Origin: Moraxella lacunata
GTDB lineage: Bacteria > Pseudomonadota > Gammaproteobacteria > Pseudomonadales > Moraxellaceae
NCBI RefSeq assembly: GCF_900453205.1
Contig: NZ_UGQU01000001.1
Location: 496,001 to 560,000, forward strand
DNA length: 64,000 nucleotides
Direction: 5' to 3'
In this document: one piece after another, positions 25,994 through 35,892 of the stretch
Position numbering within the stretch: position 1 is the first letter of the stretch
Layout: each line of letters starts with the position of its first letter
Made by a program: the position numbers and the translations under genes
The notes under the pieces: generated by a model
What the model was told of the DNA's origin: nothing
Seen by the model: only the letters and a program-made list of their open reading frames with translations
Database searches by the model: none

Positions 25994-28900
25994 TCAGTCC
26001 AAAGTAGTAGGCAATGGACGTGGCAGACTGTCATCAGGCTTACCTTCTAGCCAGTCAATGTTTGCCATTTTACGCACCACCACAAACTCATCACGGTTAC
26101 AGCCGACCGTACCATAGTAGTTAAAGCCGTACGCTTGCTGAGCATAACCGCCAATCATGTGCGTGGGTTTTAGGATTGCCCGAGTTACTGAGTTGTGAAT
26201 ACCGCCACGAGTGCCTGAGTTTTCAGAACCAGGAATGTTCACAAGCTTTTCTTGGGCGTGGTACATCATCGTCATGCCTTCTTTGACACGCTGAGAGACG
26301 ACCGCACGGGCGGTGATTGTGCCGTTGTGGTTAAAGACTTCAATCCAGTCGTTGTCCACAATGCCTGCTTTTTTGGCATCAATCTCACTCATCCACACAA
26401 TCGGGCCACCACGAGACAAGGTAAGCATTAGCAAGTTTTCAGAATAAGTGCTGTGAATGCCCCATTTTTGGTGTGGTGTTAAGAAGTTTAATACTATTTC
26501 TTTATTGCCATTGGGTTTGTAGCGTTTGAGCTCATCTGTCGTTCTTGTGTCAATTGGCGGACGATACTGTTGCAACTGCTCGCCAAAGGCCTGCATCCAA
26601 GGGTGGTCTTGGTAAAACTGCTGACGACCTGTAATGGTACGCCAAGGAATCAGCTCGTGTACATTGGTATAGCCTGCATTGTAGCTCACCTTTTCGGATT
26701 CTAGCCCTGACCAAGTTGGCGATGAAATAATCTTTCTCGGCTGGGCAACAATATCACGAAAACGGATTTTTTCGTGTTCAGATGATTTTGCCAAATGGGT
26801 GTGGTCTCGCCCTGTATTGCTTGACAAATCCGCCCACGCCTTGACCGCCACGTGTCCGTTGGTTTCAGGGGCAAGCATTAGTACCGTTTCGGCAGCGTCA
26901 ATGGCTGTATCAATGCGTGGACGACCATAGGCAACATTATCTTCGGTAACAGTATAATTAAGCTCACCAAGTAGCTTAACTTCTTCCTTAGTATCCCAAG
27001 TAATGCCCTTTGAGCCATTGCCAAGTTTATCCATTAGCACGCCAAGCGAAGTAAATTTGGCATAAGTGGATGGATAATCTCGCTCTACCACCTTGATATG
27101 TGGGCAGTTTTTGCCAGGGATTGGGCGTACGCCTTGGGTTTTCCAGTCTGTACCGCCAAAGGGCTGGGCAAGCTCACCTTCTGAATCGTGCTGCATTGGC
27201 AAGGTTACAATATCAGTTTCAACCCCCAAATGCCCAACAGATAACTCAGAGAACTTTTTGGCAATGAGCTTATAAATTTCCCAATCCGTCTTGGACTCCC
27301 ACGCAGGGTCGGTAGCAGCCGTTAAGGGGTGGATAAAGGGGTGCATATCAGAAGTATTTAAATCATCTTTTTCGTACCAAGTTGCTGTTGGCAACACAAT
27401 GTCTGAATACAAGCAAGTGGACGACATTCTAAAATCAAGCGTGGTAACAAGGTCTAATTTGCCCGTTGCTCCATTGGGTTCAAAGTCAATCTCGGTAGGA
27501 CGAATGCCATCGTGAATGGTCTCCTCGCCTAGGATACCGTGCTTAGTACCTAGTAGGTAGTGAAGCATATATTCATGCCCCTTGCCCGATGAGCCAAGCA
27601 GGTTTGACCGCCAGATGAATAGGTTGCGGGGGAAGTTGGCAGGATTATCTGGACTTTCGGCAGCAAAACGCACTTTGCCACTTGCCAGATTGTCCACAAC
27701 ATAACTTTCAATATCCTGCCCTGATGACTTGGCAAGACGACCAAGCTCCAAGGGGTTCATGTTAAGCTGTGGGGCGGACGGTAGCCAGCCTGCTCGCTCG
27801 GCACGAACATTATAGTCGAGCATATGCTCAGGGAACTGCGATTTATCAGCGTGTGGCGATAGAATCTCATGAGCCGAGACTTTCTCGTGTCGCCATTGGC
27901 TTGAATGATTATAAAAGAAGCTCGTGCCATTCATATGGCGTGGCGGTCTGTGCCAGTCTAAGGCAAAGGCAACAGGCGCCCAACCTGTCTGCGGTCTTAG
28001 TTTTTCTTGACCAACATAATGAGCCCAGCCGCCGCCTGTCTGACCGATACAGCCACACAGCATGAGCATATTGATAACGCCACGGTAGTTCATGTCCATG
28101 TGATACCAGTGGTTCATGCCTGCCCCGATGATGACCATCGATTTGCCATGAGTCTTGTCGGCATTATCGGCAAATTCACGGGCGATTTGAATGACTTTTT
28201 CACGACTTACGCCTGTGATTTTCTCTTGCCAAGCAGGCGTGCCTGCCACGGTTTCATCATTATAATCATCGGTTACGTGCTGACCGCCCACGCCATTGTC
28301 CACGCCAAGATTGGCAAGCATTAAATCAAAGACCGTTACCACTTTGACCGTTTCACCATTGGCTAGTGTAAGCGTTTTGCAAGGCACATTTTTGTACTGG
28401 ATATTGTCCCCTTCGGCGGCGGTAAAATAAGGGTGTTCATCACCGCCAAAGTAGTCCATGCCAACCGTTGCCGTCTCGCCTGAGCCTTTTAGGGTCAAAG
28501 CCAAATCAACATCTGTGTTGTTTGTACCTTCTTTACTCTCCAAGTTCCAACGACCGCTCTCGCCCCAACGGTAGCCAATCGCCCCATAAGGCGACACCAG
28601 CTCGCCATTATTATTGAGGGCGATGGTTTTCCATTCGGGGTTGTTGTCTTGACCTAGGTTGTCCACCAAGTCAGACGCACGAAGGAATCGCCCTGCCCTT
28701 GCCTTATCGCCTTCGCCTTCAATCATTACAAGCATTGGCAAATCGGTGTAGCGTTTGGCGTAATCTAGGAAATAAGCACTTGGGTTTTTTAGATAAAATT
28801 CTTTGATAATCACATGACAAAACGCCTGAGCCAACGCTGCATCTGTGCCTTGTTTTGGGTTTAGCCATAGGTCGCACAGCTTGGCAATCTCGGCATAGTC

Positions 28901-29749
28901 AGGCGTGATGGCGACAGTTTTTGTGCCTTTATAACGCACTTCGGTAAAAAAGTGAGCGTCAGGGGTACGGGTCTGCGGTACGTTTGACCCCCATGCGATG
29001 ATATAGTCAGAGTTGTACCAGTCGGCAGCTTCTGGCACGTCTGTCTGCTCACCCCACGTCATCGGAGACGCAGGCGGTAAGTCGCAATACCAGTCATAAA
29101 ACGACAAACACACCCCACCGATAAGCGACAAATAGCGAGAGCCAGCGGCATAGCTAATCATACTCATCGCAGGAATGGGCGAGAAGCCAATGATACGGTC
29201 AGGGCCAAAGGTCTTGGCGGTGTAGATGTTGGCGGCGGCGATGATTTCTACCACTTCATTCCATGATGAGCGGACAAAACCCCCCATGCCACGCTTGGAT
29301 TTGTACTGCTCGGTCTTGGCTGGGTCAGTTACGATACTTGCCCATGCGTCCACAGGGTTTTTGTGGGCTGCCTTGGCTTCACGCCAAAGTTTAAGAAGAG
29401 GTTTACGCACTTTGGGGTATTTGACACGGTTGGCAGAATACATATACCAACTATAAGACGCACCACGGGGACAGCCACGGGGTTCGTGATTGGGCAAGTC
29501 TGGGCGTGTGCGTGGGTAGTCGGTTTGCTGAGTCTCCCAAGTTACCAGTCCGTTTTTGACGTAGATTTTCCATGAGCATGAGCCTGTACAGTTCACGCCA
29601 TGAGTTGAGCGGACGATTTTGTCAAACTGCCAACGACTGCGGTAGCTGTTCTCCCAATCACGATTTTCATCACGAATCTCGCCGTGTCCGTCAGCGTATT
29701 CGCCCGTTTTTTTCTTAAAAAAACGGAATTGGTCTAATAAATGGCTCAT
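25994..29749 (-). CDS. narG: Respiratory nitrate reductase alpha subunit (molybdenum)
   Basis: NarG reduces nitrate to nitrite on the cytoplasmic face of the inner membrane. The 1251-residue protein has the normal length. The N terminus (SHLLDQFRFF, then NRDWENSYRSRWQ) is typical and has no export signal. STHGVNCTGSCSWKIYVKNG holds the His-Cys3 ligands of cluster FS0. Molybdopterin-binding blocks follow, for example PRGASYSWYMYS, AGSRYLSLIGGVCLSFYDWYCDLP with the Mo-ligand Asp region, and WRSNLLGSSGKGHEYM. No Mo-cofactor or narXL genes are in the window. The upstream region carries a MITE (29962-30094). I see no clear FNR site. Confidence 0.97.
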   Translation of the reverse strand: MSHLLDQFRFFKKKTGEYADGHGEIRDENRDWENSYRSRWQFDKIVRSTHGVNCTGSCSWKIYVKNGLVTWETQQTDYPRTRPDLPNHEPRGCPRGASYSWYMYSANRVKYPKVRKPLLKLWREAKAAHKNPVDAWASIVTDPAKTEQYKSKRGMGGFVRSSWNEVVEIIAAANIYTAKTFGPDRIIGFSPIPAMSMISYAAGSRYLSLIGGVCLSFYDWYCDLPPASPMTWGEQTDVPEAADWYNSDYIIAWGSNVPQTRTPDAHFFTEVRYKGTKTVAITPDYAEIAKLCDLWLNPKQGTDAALAQAFCHVIIKEFYLKNPSAYFLDYAKRYTDLPMLVMIEGEGDKARAGRFLRASDLVDNLGQDNNPEWKTIALNNNGELVSPYGAIGYRWGESGRWNLESKEGTNNTDVDLALTLKGSGETATVGMDYFGGDEHPYFTAAEGDNIQYKNVPCKTLTLANGETVKVVTVFDLMLANLGVDNGVGGQHVTDDYNDETVAGTPAWQEKITGVSREKVIQIAREFADNADKTHGKSMVIIGAGMNHWYHMDMNYRGVINMLMLCGCIGQTGGGWAHYVGQEKLRPQTGWAPVAFALDWHRPPRHMNGTSFFYNHSSQWRHEKVSAHEILSPHADKSQFPEHMLDYNVRAERAGWLPSAPQLNMNPLELGRLAKSSGQDIESYVVDNLASGKVRFAAESPDNPANFPRNLFIWRSNLLGSSGKGHEYMLHYLLGTKHGILGEETIHDGIRPTEIDFEPNGATGKLDLVTTLDFRMSSTCLYSDIVLPTATWYEKDDLNTSDMHPFIHPLTAATDPAWESKTDWEIYKLIAKKFSELSVGHLGVETDIVTLPMQHDSEGELAQPFGGTDWKTQGVRPIPGKNCPHIKVVERDYPSTYAKFTSLGVLMDKLGNGSKGITWDTKEEVKLLGELNYTVTEDNVAYGRPRIDTAIDAAETVLMLAPETNGHVAVKAWADLSSNTGRDHTHLAKSSEHEKIRFRDIVAQPRKIISSPTWSGLESEKVSYNAGYTNVHELIPWRTITGRQQFYQDHPWMQAFGEQLQQYRPPIDTRTTDELKRYKPNGNKEIVLNFLTPHQKWGIHSTYSENLLMLTLSRGGPIVWMSEIDAKKAGIVDNDWIEVFNHNGTITARAVVSQRVKEGMTMMYHAQEKLVNIPGSENSGTRGGIHNSVTRAILKPTHMIGGYAQQAYGFNYYGTVGCNRDEFVVVRKMANIDWLEGKPDDSLPRPLPTTLD

Positions 29750-29961
29750 AAATCCCCCTTGTGGGTTGGCTAAACTTAAAAAGTTTTTGGCTAAATTGAT
29801 GAGCTTACTATAAAGAAAACCGCCAAATTAAGGTATTAACTTGACGGCTAGGGGGATAATACTAAGGGGGTAGGTGTGAGATGGGGTTGGGTTTTTTGAT
29901 GATAAATGTCAATTTTAGGCGGGTGCGGGGTTGTTATGTTCTGTTTGTTGTTAGAAAGGAC

Positions 29962-30094
29962 GGTATTGTTAATTGAGTATACTTTTCTAGAAAGCCGTTC
30001 GTGGTGAGCTTGTCGAACCATAACGGTTTTCCTAGACTTCGACAAGCTCAGTCCGAACGGAAAACCTTAAAATCTATCTTTATTTAACAATACC
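29962..30094. mobile_element. MITE-like element, copy 2
   Basis: A 133-bp element shares both ends with copy 1: GGTATTGTTAATTGAGTATA at the left and CTATCTTTATTTAACAATACC-like at the right. GAAAGGAC abuts the left end (29954-29961) and recurs 4 bases beyond the right end (30099-30106), a possible shifted target duplication. The interior differs from copy 1. It carries a long inverted repeat of the TTCGACAAGCTCAGTCCGAA type, common in many proteobacteria. No protein is encoded. Confidence 0.7.
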
Positions 30095-30108
30095 GAAAGA
30101 AAGGACGT

Positions 30109-30129
30109 AAGGTGCGTAATACGCACCTT
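30109..30129. other. Short perfect hairpin
   Basis: AAGGTGCGT and ACGCACCTT with a 3-base loop, followed by TTTATT on the plus strand. There is no plus-strand gene upstream to terminate, so its use is unclear. It lies in the 477-bp narK-narG gap, which otherwise holds the MITE and the narK terminator. Confidence 0.5.
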
Positions 30130-30185
30130 TTATTATCAAAGTTAGCAAGATTATCAAACCCCCACCCATTACAACAAAAAATAAC

Positions 30186-30218
30186 AAAAAACGCCACTTA
30201 AAAAAGTAGCGTTTTTTT
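30186..30218 (-). terminator. Terminator of narK
   Basis: A stem of A/T pairs plus ACGCCACT against AGTAGCGT (one G-U pair in the minus-strand RNA), with T runs on both sides. It lies directly after the narK stop. Confidence 0.75.
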
Positions 30219-30226
30219 GGTCAGCC

Positions 30227-31576
30227 TTAGCACGGATATTCTGCCCCCTTACGACTATAATACCACCAAGTAATTACAAGGCAAAGCACATAAAAACCAA
30301 TCAATGCCCAAAGCGTATGATTTGCCCCAAACCAGCCAAACATCTTAGGAATAAAAAATCCCCCATAAGCGGCAAACGCCCCTGTAAAGCCAACCACCGC
30401 CGCCGATTCTTTACGAGCAACATTGACAAGGTCGGCTGAATTTAAGCGTTCGTGCAGGGTGCGAAAAATAACAGGAATCATACGAAAGGTTGAGCCATTG
30501 CCAATCCCTGTGGTAATAAACAGCACCATAAAGCAGGCAAAATAGCCAGCAAAACTACCGCCCACCCCGTCTTTTGGCAAAAAGACAATCACGCCAACGG
30601 TCGCTGCTGTCATAATAATAAAGTTAAAAAAGGTAACCCTTGCTCCGCCCATCTTATCAGCCAGCCAGCCACCAACAGGACGAAATATCGCCCCCACCAA
30701 AGGGCCAAGAAAAGCGACTTTTAGTGGGTCAACATCGGCAAAAGACTGCTTGATAAGCATGGGGAACGCCGCCGAAAAGCCGATGAACGAGCCAAACGTG
30801 CCAAGATATAGGATACACATGACCCAATTGTGATAGCGTTTGAAAATGATAGACTGGTCTTTAAAAGAGGTTTTGGCGGACGATAAATCATTCATAAAAA
30901 ACCACGCCAGTATCGCCATAAGTGCGATAAACGGCACCCACACAAAGGCGGCGTTGTGCAGATATAGGCTCTTGCCGTTGTCAAGCGTAACGCCTGTGCC
31001 GATGATTGACAAGCCGATGACCGCAGGCACAACAAACTGCACGGTAGATACGCCTAGGTTACCAAGTCCTGCATTTAGCCCCAAAGCCGTGCCTTGCTTG
31101 GATTTGGGATAAAAAAACGAGATGTTGGACATACTAGACGAAAAGTTACCCCCACCCAATCCGCAAAGCAGAGCAATGATGACAAAGACACTAAATGGCG
31201 TATTGGGGTTTTGTAGGGCAAAGCCCATCCACAGCATGGGAATCAGCAGACTTGCTGTTGATAATGCCGTCCACCGCCGACCACCAAATACAGGCACCAT
31301 GAACGAATAAAAAATCCGCAAAGTCGCTCCTGATAAGGCAGGTAAGGCAGTGAGCCAAAACAGCTGGTCTTTGGTAAAATTAAAGCCAGCGTCAGGCATA
31401 CGCACGACCACCACCGACCAAATCACCCACACCGCAAAGCCAAGCAATAATGCAGGAATAGAAATCCACAAATTGCGATTGGCGGTTTGCTTACCGCCAT
31501 TTTCCCAAAACTCATCATCTTCGGGTCGCCAGTCGTGAATCACGCCCCCGCCTTTTAGTTCATTTTTTGCACTCAT
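30227..31576 (-). CDS. narK: Nitrate/nitrite transporter, NarK family (MFS)
   Basis: A 449-residue MFS carrier with 12 membrane spans that imports nitrate and/or exports nitrite. Family features are LPALSGATLRIFYSFMVPVFGGRRW in the first half, CGLGGGNFSSSMSNISFFYP (nitrate signature) and GLGNLGVSTVQF. GIGNGSTFRMIPVIFR and AAVVGFTGAFAAYGGF are in the second half. A polar N-terminal tail of about 35 residues precedes the first span. It lies upstream of narG in the same direction but has its own terminator, so it is probably a separate unit. It supplies the NarGHI enzyme, whose site faces the cytoplasm. Confidence 0.93.
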   Translation of the reverse strand: MSAKNELKGGGVIHDWRPEDDEFWENGGKQTANRNLWISIPALLLGFAVWVIWSVVVVRMPDAGFNFTKDQLFWLTALPALSGATLRIFYSFMVPVFGGRRWTALSTASLLIPMLWMGFALQNPNTPFSVFVIIALLCGLGGGNFSSSMSNISFFYPKSKQGTALGLNAGLGNLGVSTVQFVVPAVIGLSIIGTGVTLDNGKSLYLHNAAFVWVPFIALMAILAWFFMNDLSSAKTSFKDQSIIFKRYHNWVMCILYLGTFGSFIGFSAAFPMLIKQSFADVDPLKVAFLGPLVGAIFRPVGGWLADKMGGARVTFFNFIIMTAATVGVIVFLPKDGVGGSFAGYFACFMVLFITTGIGNGSTFRMIPVIFRTLHERLNSADLVNVARKESAAVVGFTGAFAAYGGFFIPKMFGWFGANHTLWALIGFYVLCLVITWWYYSRKGAEYPC

Positions 31577-31932
31577 GTTGCCCCCTTAGGGAAATTTTAA
31601 GATTTGGGATTATTTTAAGGGGAATCGGGTAACTTTTCGCTTATCCTAATGATGAATAAGACAGGGGGCAAATGCTACTTTGGGGGTAGGTTGGGACATG
31701 GGCATAAAAATGACAGCCACTTGGACTGTCTAGGGCGTATGCTGATCGTGTTAGACACACTCAAAACAACTTTTATCAGGCTTTTTAACCCTATTTTCAA
31801 CTTATACAAGCGATTGATTTATCAAGGACAAATTGCAATTCACTCCTACAATCTAAAAAAATAATTTTCTAATAATTAGGGCGTAAATGGTAGGGATACC
31901 CTAATATCACCAAATGGCATCTTTACCATCAA
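31577..31932. other. Gene-free stretch upstream of narK
   Basis: This 356-bp region between narK and the lytic transglycosylase gene has no credible ORF. A plus-strand frame here covers unrelated repeat sequence. It holds one dispersed repeat (31793-31850). I could not find a clear FNR or NarL site by eye. Confidence 0.5.
31793..31850. repeat. Dispersed repeat with GCGATTGATTTA leader and palindrome, copy A
   Basis: ATTTTCAA, a TATAC/TATAA-AGCGATTGATTTA leader and a palindromic core (AATTGCAATT, then CACTCCTACA) are shared with 35893-35953, at about 80 percent identity by eye over 58-61 bases. The core here is decayed relative to copy B. Confidence 0.7.
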
Positions 31933-33219
31933 TCAAACTTGCATGGTTTTGATGCTTTCAAGATACGCACGAATGTTTGATACATAGTGCATGCACTGCA
32001 CATATCGCCCATTTTTACTGGCATTGCGAGCCAAATAACCATAAACTTCCGCCCAACTGTTGCCATCTCGCCCTTTGGCGTTTAGCTCGCTTTGAATGCG
32101 TTTGACGGCATTAGGCCCCATGTTATAAGACGCCAGTACGAACCACAAACGCTCCGAATCTGGTACATCTGTATAGAGCTTTTCTAGCACTTCTAGGTAT
32201 TTGGCACCGCCTTGGATACTTTGGACAGCATCGGTACGGTTTTTCACGCCCATTGCTTTGGCGGTGTCTTGGGTTAGCATCATGAGCCCCTCAACGCCCG
32301 TGCGTGAGATGGCATTAGGGTCAAGGTGCGATTCTTGATAGCTGATGACCGCCAGAACTTGCCAGTCGTGGTTATGAGCTTTTGCCCCACGTTTAAAGGC
32401 GTTTTCATACAACGGTAAACGCTGTTTTAACGCTCTTTTAAAATGCTTATCACTGTACTCATTTGCCAACAACGTTTGATCATAAAAACGTGCCGTAGAA
32501 CCTGTGATTGCCAGCTCATCAGGACTGCATAAAAAGTTTTTGGCATGCTGTACCAGGCTGTTATCCTTGGTATGAAACATGAGCGACATATTGGCATTAA
32601 GACCATACCCTGAGACTTTTTTTGCTGTGTCATCATTACACGCCAATGGCACGCTTGCCGTGCCTTCGTGATTCTCACCAAGCAGTCCATCGACATCGCC
32701 TGCTTTAAAGGCGTTTAGAGCTTCTTGCTCAGTGTCATAGACTTTAAGATTTAGGCTAACGCCAAGTCTATCGGCATAGCGATGGGCGATGTCATGGCCA
32801 AAGCCATGCTGGATGTTACCGTGATTAAAAATAGTGCTGTCGCTTTTGGTGGTCGCCACGACAATCTCGCCTTTTTGTATCACGCTCTCCAAGGCAGTCA
32901 GTGACGGGGTGGGTACACTCGGAGTCAAAAAACCCTTGACAGGCAAAGCAAATAATGACATCGTCCCCAAACACAATGCCCATTTGGCAAGTGTGGTTGC
33001 TGTCTTATTGGTGGTGCTTAGCCTTTGGGCGAATTTACCCAAAAGACCTTGATGGGTTTGTTTATTAAGTTCTGATAGGCACAGGGCAGATTTTTGGATG
33101 ATAAATGGCTTAAATGTTGTTGCTTTAAAATTTGGATTGGTGTTATTGTCTAATACTGCTGGGTTATTGGCATAAAATGAATAATAAAATCGGTGATTAT
33201 TGGTGCGAATGATTTGCAT
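31933..33219 (-). CDS. Membrane-associated lytic transglycosylase, MltF-like
   Basis: This enzyme cuts peptidoglycan between MurNAc and GlcNAc. Of 428 residues, the first 75 are polar. A hydrophobic segment (ALCLGTMSLFALPV) follows. An SBP_bac_3-like module spans about 110-260 (IQKGEIVVATTK, FGHDIAHRYADRLGV). A C-terminal SLT domain has catalytic Glu in SYQESHLDPNAISRTGVEG, with LMMLTQDTAKAMGV and ASYNMGP. The order matches MltF. The long N-terminal tail before the hydrophobic segment is unusual, but the start at 33219 has a good GGAG site. The family name is firm; the exact orthology is less so. Confidence 0.85.
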   Translation of the reverse strand: MQIIRTNNHRFYYSFYANNPAVLDNNTNPNFKATTFKPFIIQKSALCLSELNKQTHQGLLGKFAQRLSTTNKTATTLAKWALCLGTMSLFALPVKGFLTPSVPTPSLTALESVIQKGEIVVATTKSDSTIFNHGNIQHGFGHDIAHRYADRLGVSLNLKVYDTEQEALNAFKAGDVDGLLGENHEGTASVPLACNDDTAKKVSGYGLNANMSLMFHTKDNSLVQHAKNFLCSPDELAITGSTARFYDQTLLANEYSDKHFKRALKQRLPLYENAFKRGAKAHNHDWQVLAVISYQESHLDPNAISRTGVEGLMMLTQDTAKAMGVKNRTDAVQSIQGGAKYLEVLEKLYTDVPDSERLWFVLASYNMGPNAVKRIQSELNAKGRDGNSWAEVYGYLARNASKNGRYVQCMHYVSNIRAYLESIKTMQV

Positions 33220-34089
33220 AATATTCTCCTATCTTACCGTAAACACCGCACGATTTACACCATGAATAACACAATGTAAAAATATGTGGTGCGATTGCCG
33301 TGTTAGATATCCGTGCCATCCATGATGGGTTTTCAAGCACTTCTAAGCCATTACGCTTAGGGTTACTTGACATCAATAGACAAGACAGATAAATCATGAT
33401 GATATCGCCATCAAGCCTGTGGCTTGGATTTACCCATAATGACAAGTTTAGCCAATCATCACAGGGGACATCATCACGCAACAACCAAACGGTTTAACTA
33501 AAATTTGGCAGTTTCTTCGCAGTGGCTTAACCATCAACCATGCCAATAAATGATATAAATGACATATGGGTTATGAGTAAGCAAAAAAGTAAATTAAGGT
33601 TAGAATAAAAACTTAGCTTTAATATAGGCGATTTGGAAAAATGTTCAATCATTACATTGTAAACTGACGATAGACGGTATTAATTTATAGATAAATAGCA
33701 TAAAGTAGCAAATATTCACAAAAACCATCATTATTGTAAAATCGTTTCTTGATAATTTTTTAAAAATGAAAATTGCAATACTAATGTATAAACTAATAAG
33801 TCATTTTTAAAATTTCAATAAAAATCAATGCTTTTCATCAGATTATATCATAAAACAGTCAAAAAATTCATGTTTTGCTTTTTAGAATTTTAATTAAAAA
33901 TTATAAAACAATTGTTCATATTTATTAAATGATAATGATTTTTGATTATTGTTATTTTTTTCAAGTGTTTATCAGCATCTTTATAAATGACTCATCAGTT
34001 CAAATCAGCCCTTGCCAAATGGCGGTTTTTTGGTTAAATTTTATCATGATTTTTCACTTTCTATTTTTAAAGGACACAAGGACATCGCC
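33220..34089. other. Long A/T-rich gene-free stretch
   Basis: The 870 bases between two divergent genes hold no convincing ORF. The first 260 bases are mixed in composition, and a 95-codon minus frame there overlaps the transglycosylase start and looks non-coding. From about 33540 the sequence is extremely A/T-rich with many short A and T tracts. That fits a curved or nucleoid-protein-bound region. I see no RNA gene. Confidence 0.5.
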
Positions 34090-35862
34090 ATGACCCTATC
34101 TTATACCGCCCCCCTTGATGAAATGCGTTTTGTGTTAAACGACATTTTTGACGCCCCAACCTTTTGGCAAAACACGCCTGCCCTATCCCATGTAGATAGC
34201 GACACGGTGGACATGATTTTGGATGAAATGGCAAAATTCGCCACGTCCACCCTACTACCCCTAAACCAATTGGGCGATGAAGAAGGGGCAAGTTATCTTG
34301 GGAACGGACAAGTCGCCACGCCAAAGGGCTTTAAGGACGCATTTAGAGCCTATGCCGATGCTGGCTGGATAGGGCTTGGGGGCGACCCTGAGTATGGCGG
34401 ACAGGGCATGCCAAAAATGGTCAGTATGCTCACCGAAGAGATGCTGTTTGCCACCAACCAATCATTCGCCCTATATCCCAACCTGACCGTGGGGGCGACA
34501 TTGTGCCTACTTGCTAGCGGCAGTGATGAACAAAAGGCTCTGTACCTGCCCAAGCTATACAGTGGCGAGTGGTCGGGGACGATGTGCTTGACCGAACCGC
34601 ACGCAGGGACGGATTTGGGGATTATCAAGACAAAAGCCACACCCAACGCTGACGGCTCGTATGCCATTACAGGCACCAAGATTTTTATTACCGCAGGCGA
34701 GCATGATTTGACGGAAAATATCGTTCATCTGGTGCTTGCCAAAACGCCCAACGCCCCAGCTGGCTCAAAAGGCATATCGCTGTTTATCGTGCCAAAATTT
34801 TTGGTCAATGCAGACGGCAGTTTGGGCGAGCGTAATGGCGTATCGGCAGGCTCCATTGAGCATAAAATGGGCATAAAAGCGTCCGCCACGTGTGTGATGA
34901 ACTTTGACAACGCCACAGGCTATATGGTGGGAGCGGAGAATACAGGCTTGGCAAGTATGTTTGTTATGATGAACTATGAGCGAGTTACCATGGGACTCCA
35001 AGGGCTTGGGGCGAGCGTGCTAGCTTATCAAAATGCTTGCAATTATGCCCACGACCGCTTACAAGGGCGAGCCGATGACGGGGTTAAAAATGCCGATAAA
35101 CCTGCCGACTCCATCATTCATCATGCGGACGTACGCCGTATGCTTCTAAACGCCAAGGCAAATAGCGTGGCTTCTCGCACCTTTGCCATGTATGTGGCTC
35201 GTGAACTTGATACCGCTAAATTTAGTGATGATGACAATGCCAAAAAATTAGCCTCCGCCAAGGTTGCCCTACTGACCCCGATTGCCAAGGCGTTTTTGAC
35301 CGACATGGCATTTAATGCAAGCATTGACTGCCAGCAGGTGTTTGGCGGACATGGTTATATCCGTGAATGGGGCATGGAACAAATCGTGCGTGATACCCGT
35401 ATCAGTCAAATCTATGAAGGCACCAACGGCATTCAAGCCCTTGACCTACTCGGGCGAAAAGTCGTCAAGGACAACGGACGGGCGATGAGTGCGTTTATTG
35501 ATGAAATTAGAAATTCCGCCAATGCCCTGTCCGACAGCCCATTAAAGGTTGATACACTAAGGGCGTGCGATACGGTGGCGGACTTGACTGCCGAGCTTAT
35601 CACAAGTGCAAGCGATGACCCCAACGCCATTAACGGCTCGGCGGTGGATTATCTACACACGGTGGGCTATCTGTGCTATGCTTATATGTATGTGCTGACC
35701 GTCAAGGCGTGTGCGGATAAGGATGGGGATTTTTATGCTGATAAAGTCCGTCTCGCTGACTACTTTACCGCTCGTATCCTGCCACGCCTGCACGCCCATG
35801 CGGTCATGGCAAAAAATGGGGCGGATAGCATCATGGCGTTTGATGAAGGGTTTTTTGGGTAA
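34090..35862 (+). CDS. Acyl-CoA dehydrogenase (long form with C-terminal extension)
   Basis: An FAD enzyme that introduces the alpha-beta double bond in an acyl-CoA. About 590 residues, the long class that includes DmdC-like and some FadE-like enzymes. Features are WIGLGGDPEYGGQGMP, MCLTEPHAGTDLGIIKTKA, YAITGTKIFITAGEHD and YERVTMGLQGLG. The pattern QQVFGGHGYIREWGMEQIVRDTRISQIYEGTNGIQALDLLGRK includes the catalytic Glu in EGTNG. ATG 34090 is chosen because AAGGACA precedes it and the start MTLSYTAPLDEM matches this class. An upstream in-frame ATG at 34012 lacks a site. The substrate is not known. Confidence 0.92.
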   Translation: MTLSYTAPLDEMRFVLNDIFDAPTFWQNTPALSHVDSDTVDMILDEMAKFATSTLLPLNQLGDEEGASYLGNGQVATPKGFKDAFRAYADAGWIGLGGDPEYGGQGMPKMVSMLTEEMLFATNQSFALYPNLTVGATLCLLASGSDEQKALYLPKLYSGEWSGTMCLTEPHAGTDLGIIKTKATPNADGSYAITGTKIFITAGEHDLTENIVHLVLAKTPNAPAGSKGISLFIVPKFLVNADGSLGERNGVSAGSIEHKMGIKASATCVMNFDNATGYMVGAENTGLASMFVMMNYERVTMGLQGLGASVLAYQNACNYAHDRLQGRADDGVKNADKPADSIIHHADVRRMLLNAKANSVASRTFAMYVARELDTAKFSDDDNAKKLASAKVALLTPIAKAFLTDMAFNASIDCQQVFGGHGYIREWGMEQIVRDTRISQIYEGTNGIQALDLLGRKVVKDNGRAMSAFIDEIRNSANALSDSPLKVDTLRACDTVADLTAELITSASDDPNAINGSAVDYLHTVGYLCYAYMYVLTVKACADKDGDFYADKVRLADYFTARILPRLHAHAVMAKNGADSIMAFDEGFFG

Positions 35863-35892
35863 ATTTTAAAACCTTTTGTCTTGACAATATCC

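Noticed and set aside
29760..29830. Possible FNR site upstream of narG
   Set aside because: An ATCAA half is present on the minus strand but the other half does not fit TTGAT at the right spacing.
29848..30045. 65-codon minus-strand ORF containing MVRQAHHERLSRK
   Set aside because: It is the translation of the common GTTCGACAAGCTCA-type DNA repeat inside the MITE, a known source of false proteins.
33197..33484. 95-codon minus-strand ORF upstream of the lytic transglycosylase
   Set aside because: It overlaps the well-supported start of that gene in another frame, has no ribosome site of note and an unprotein-like composition.
33929..33950. Fur-box-like GATAATGAT sequence before the acyl-CoA dehydrogenase gene
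   Set aside because: Only the left half fits the 19-bp consensus, and the surroundings are so A/T-rich that a chance match is likely.
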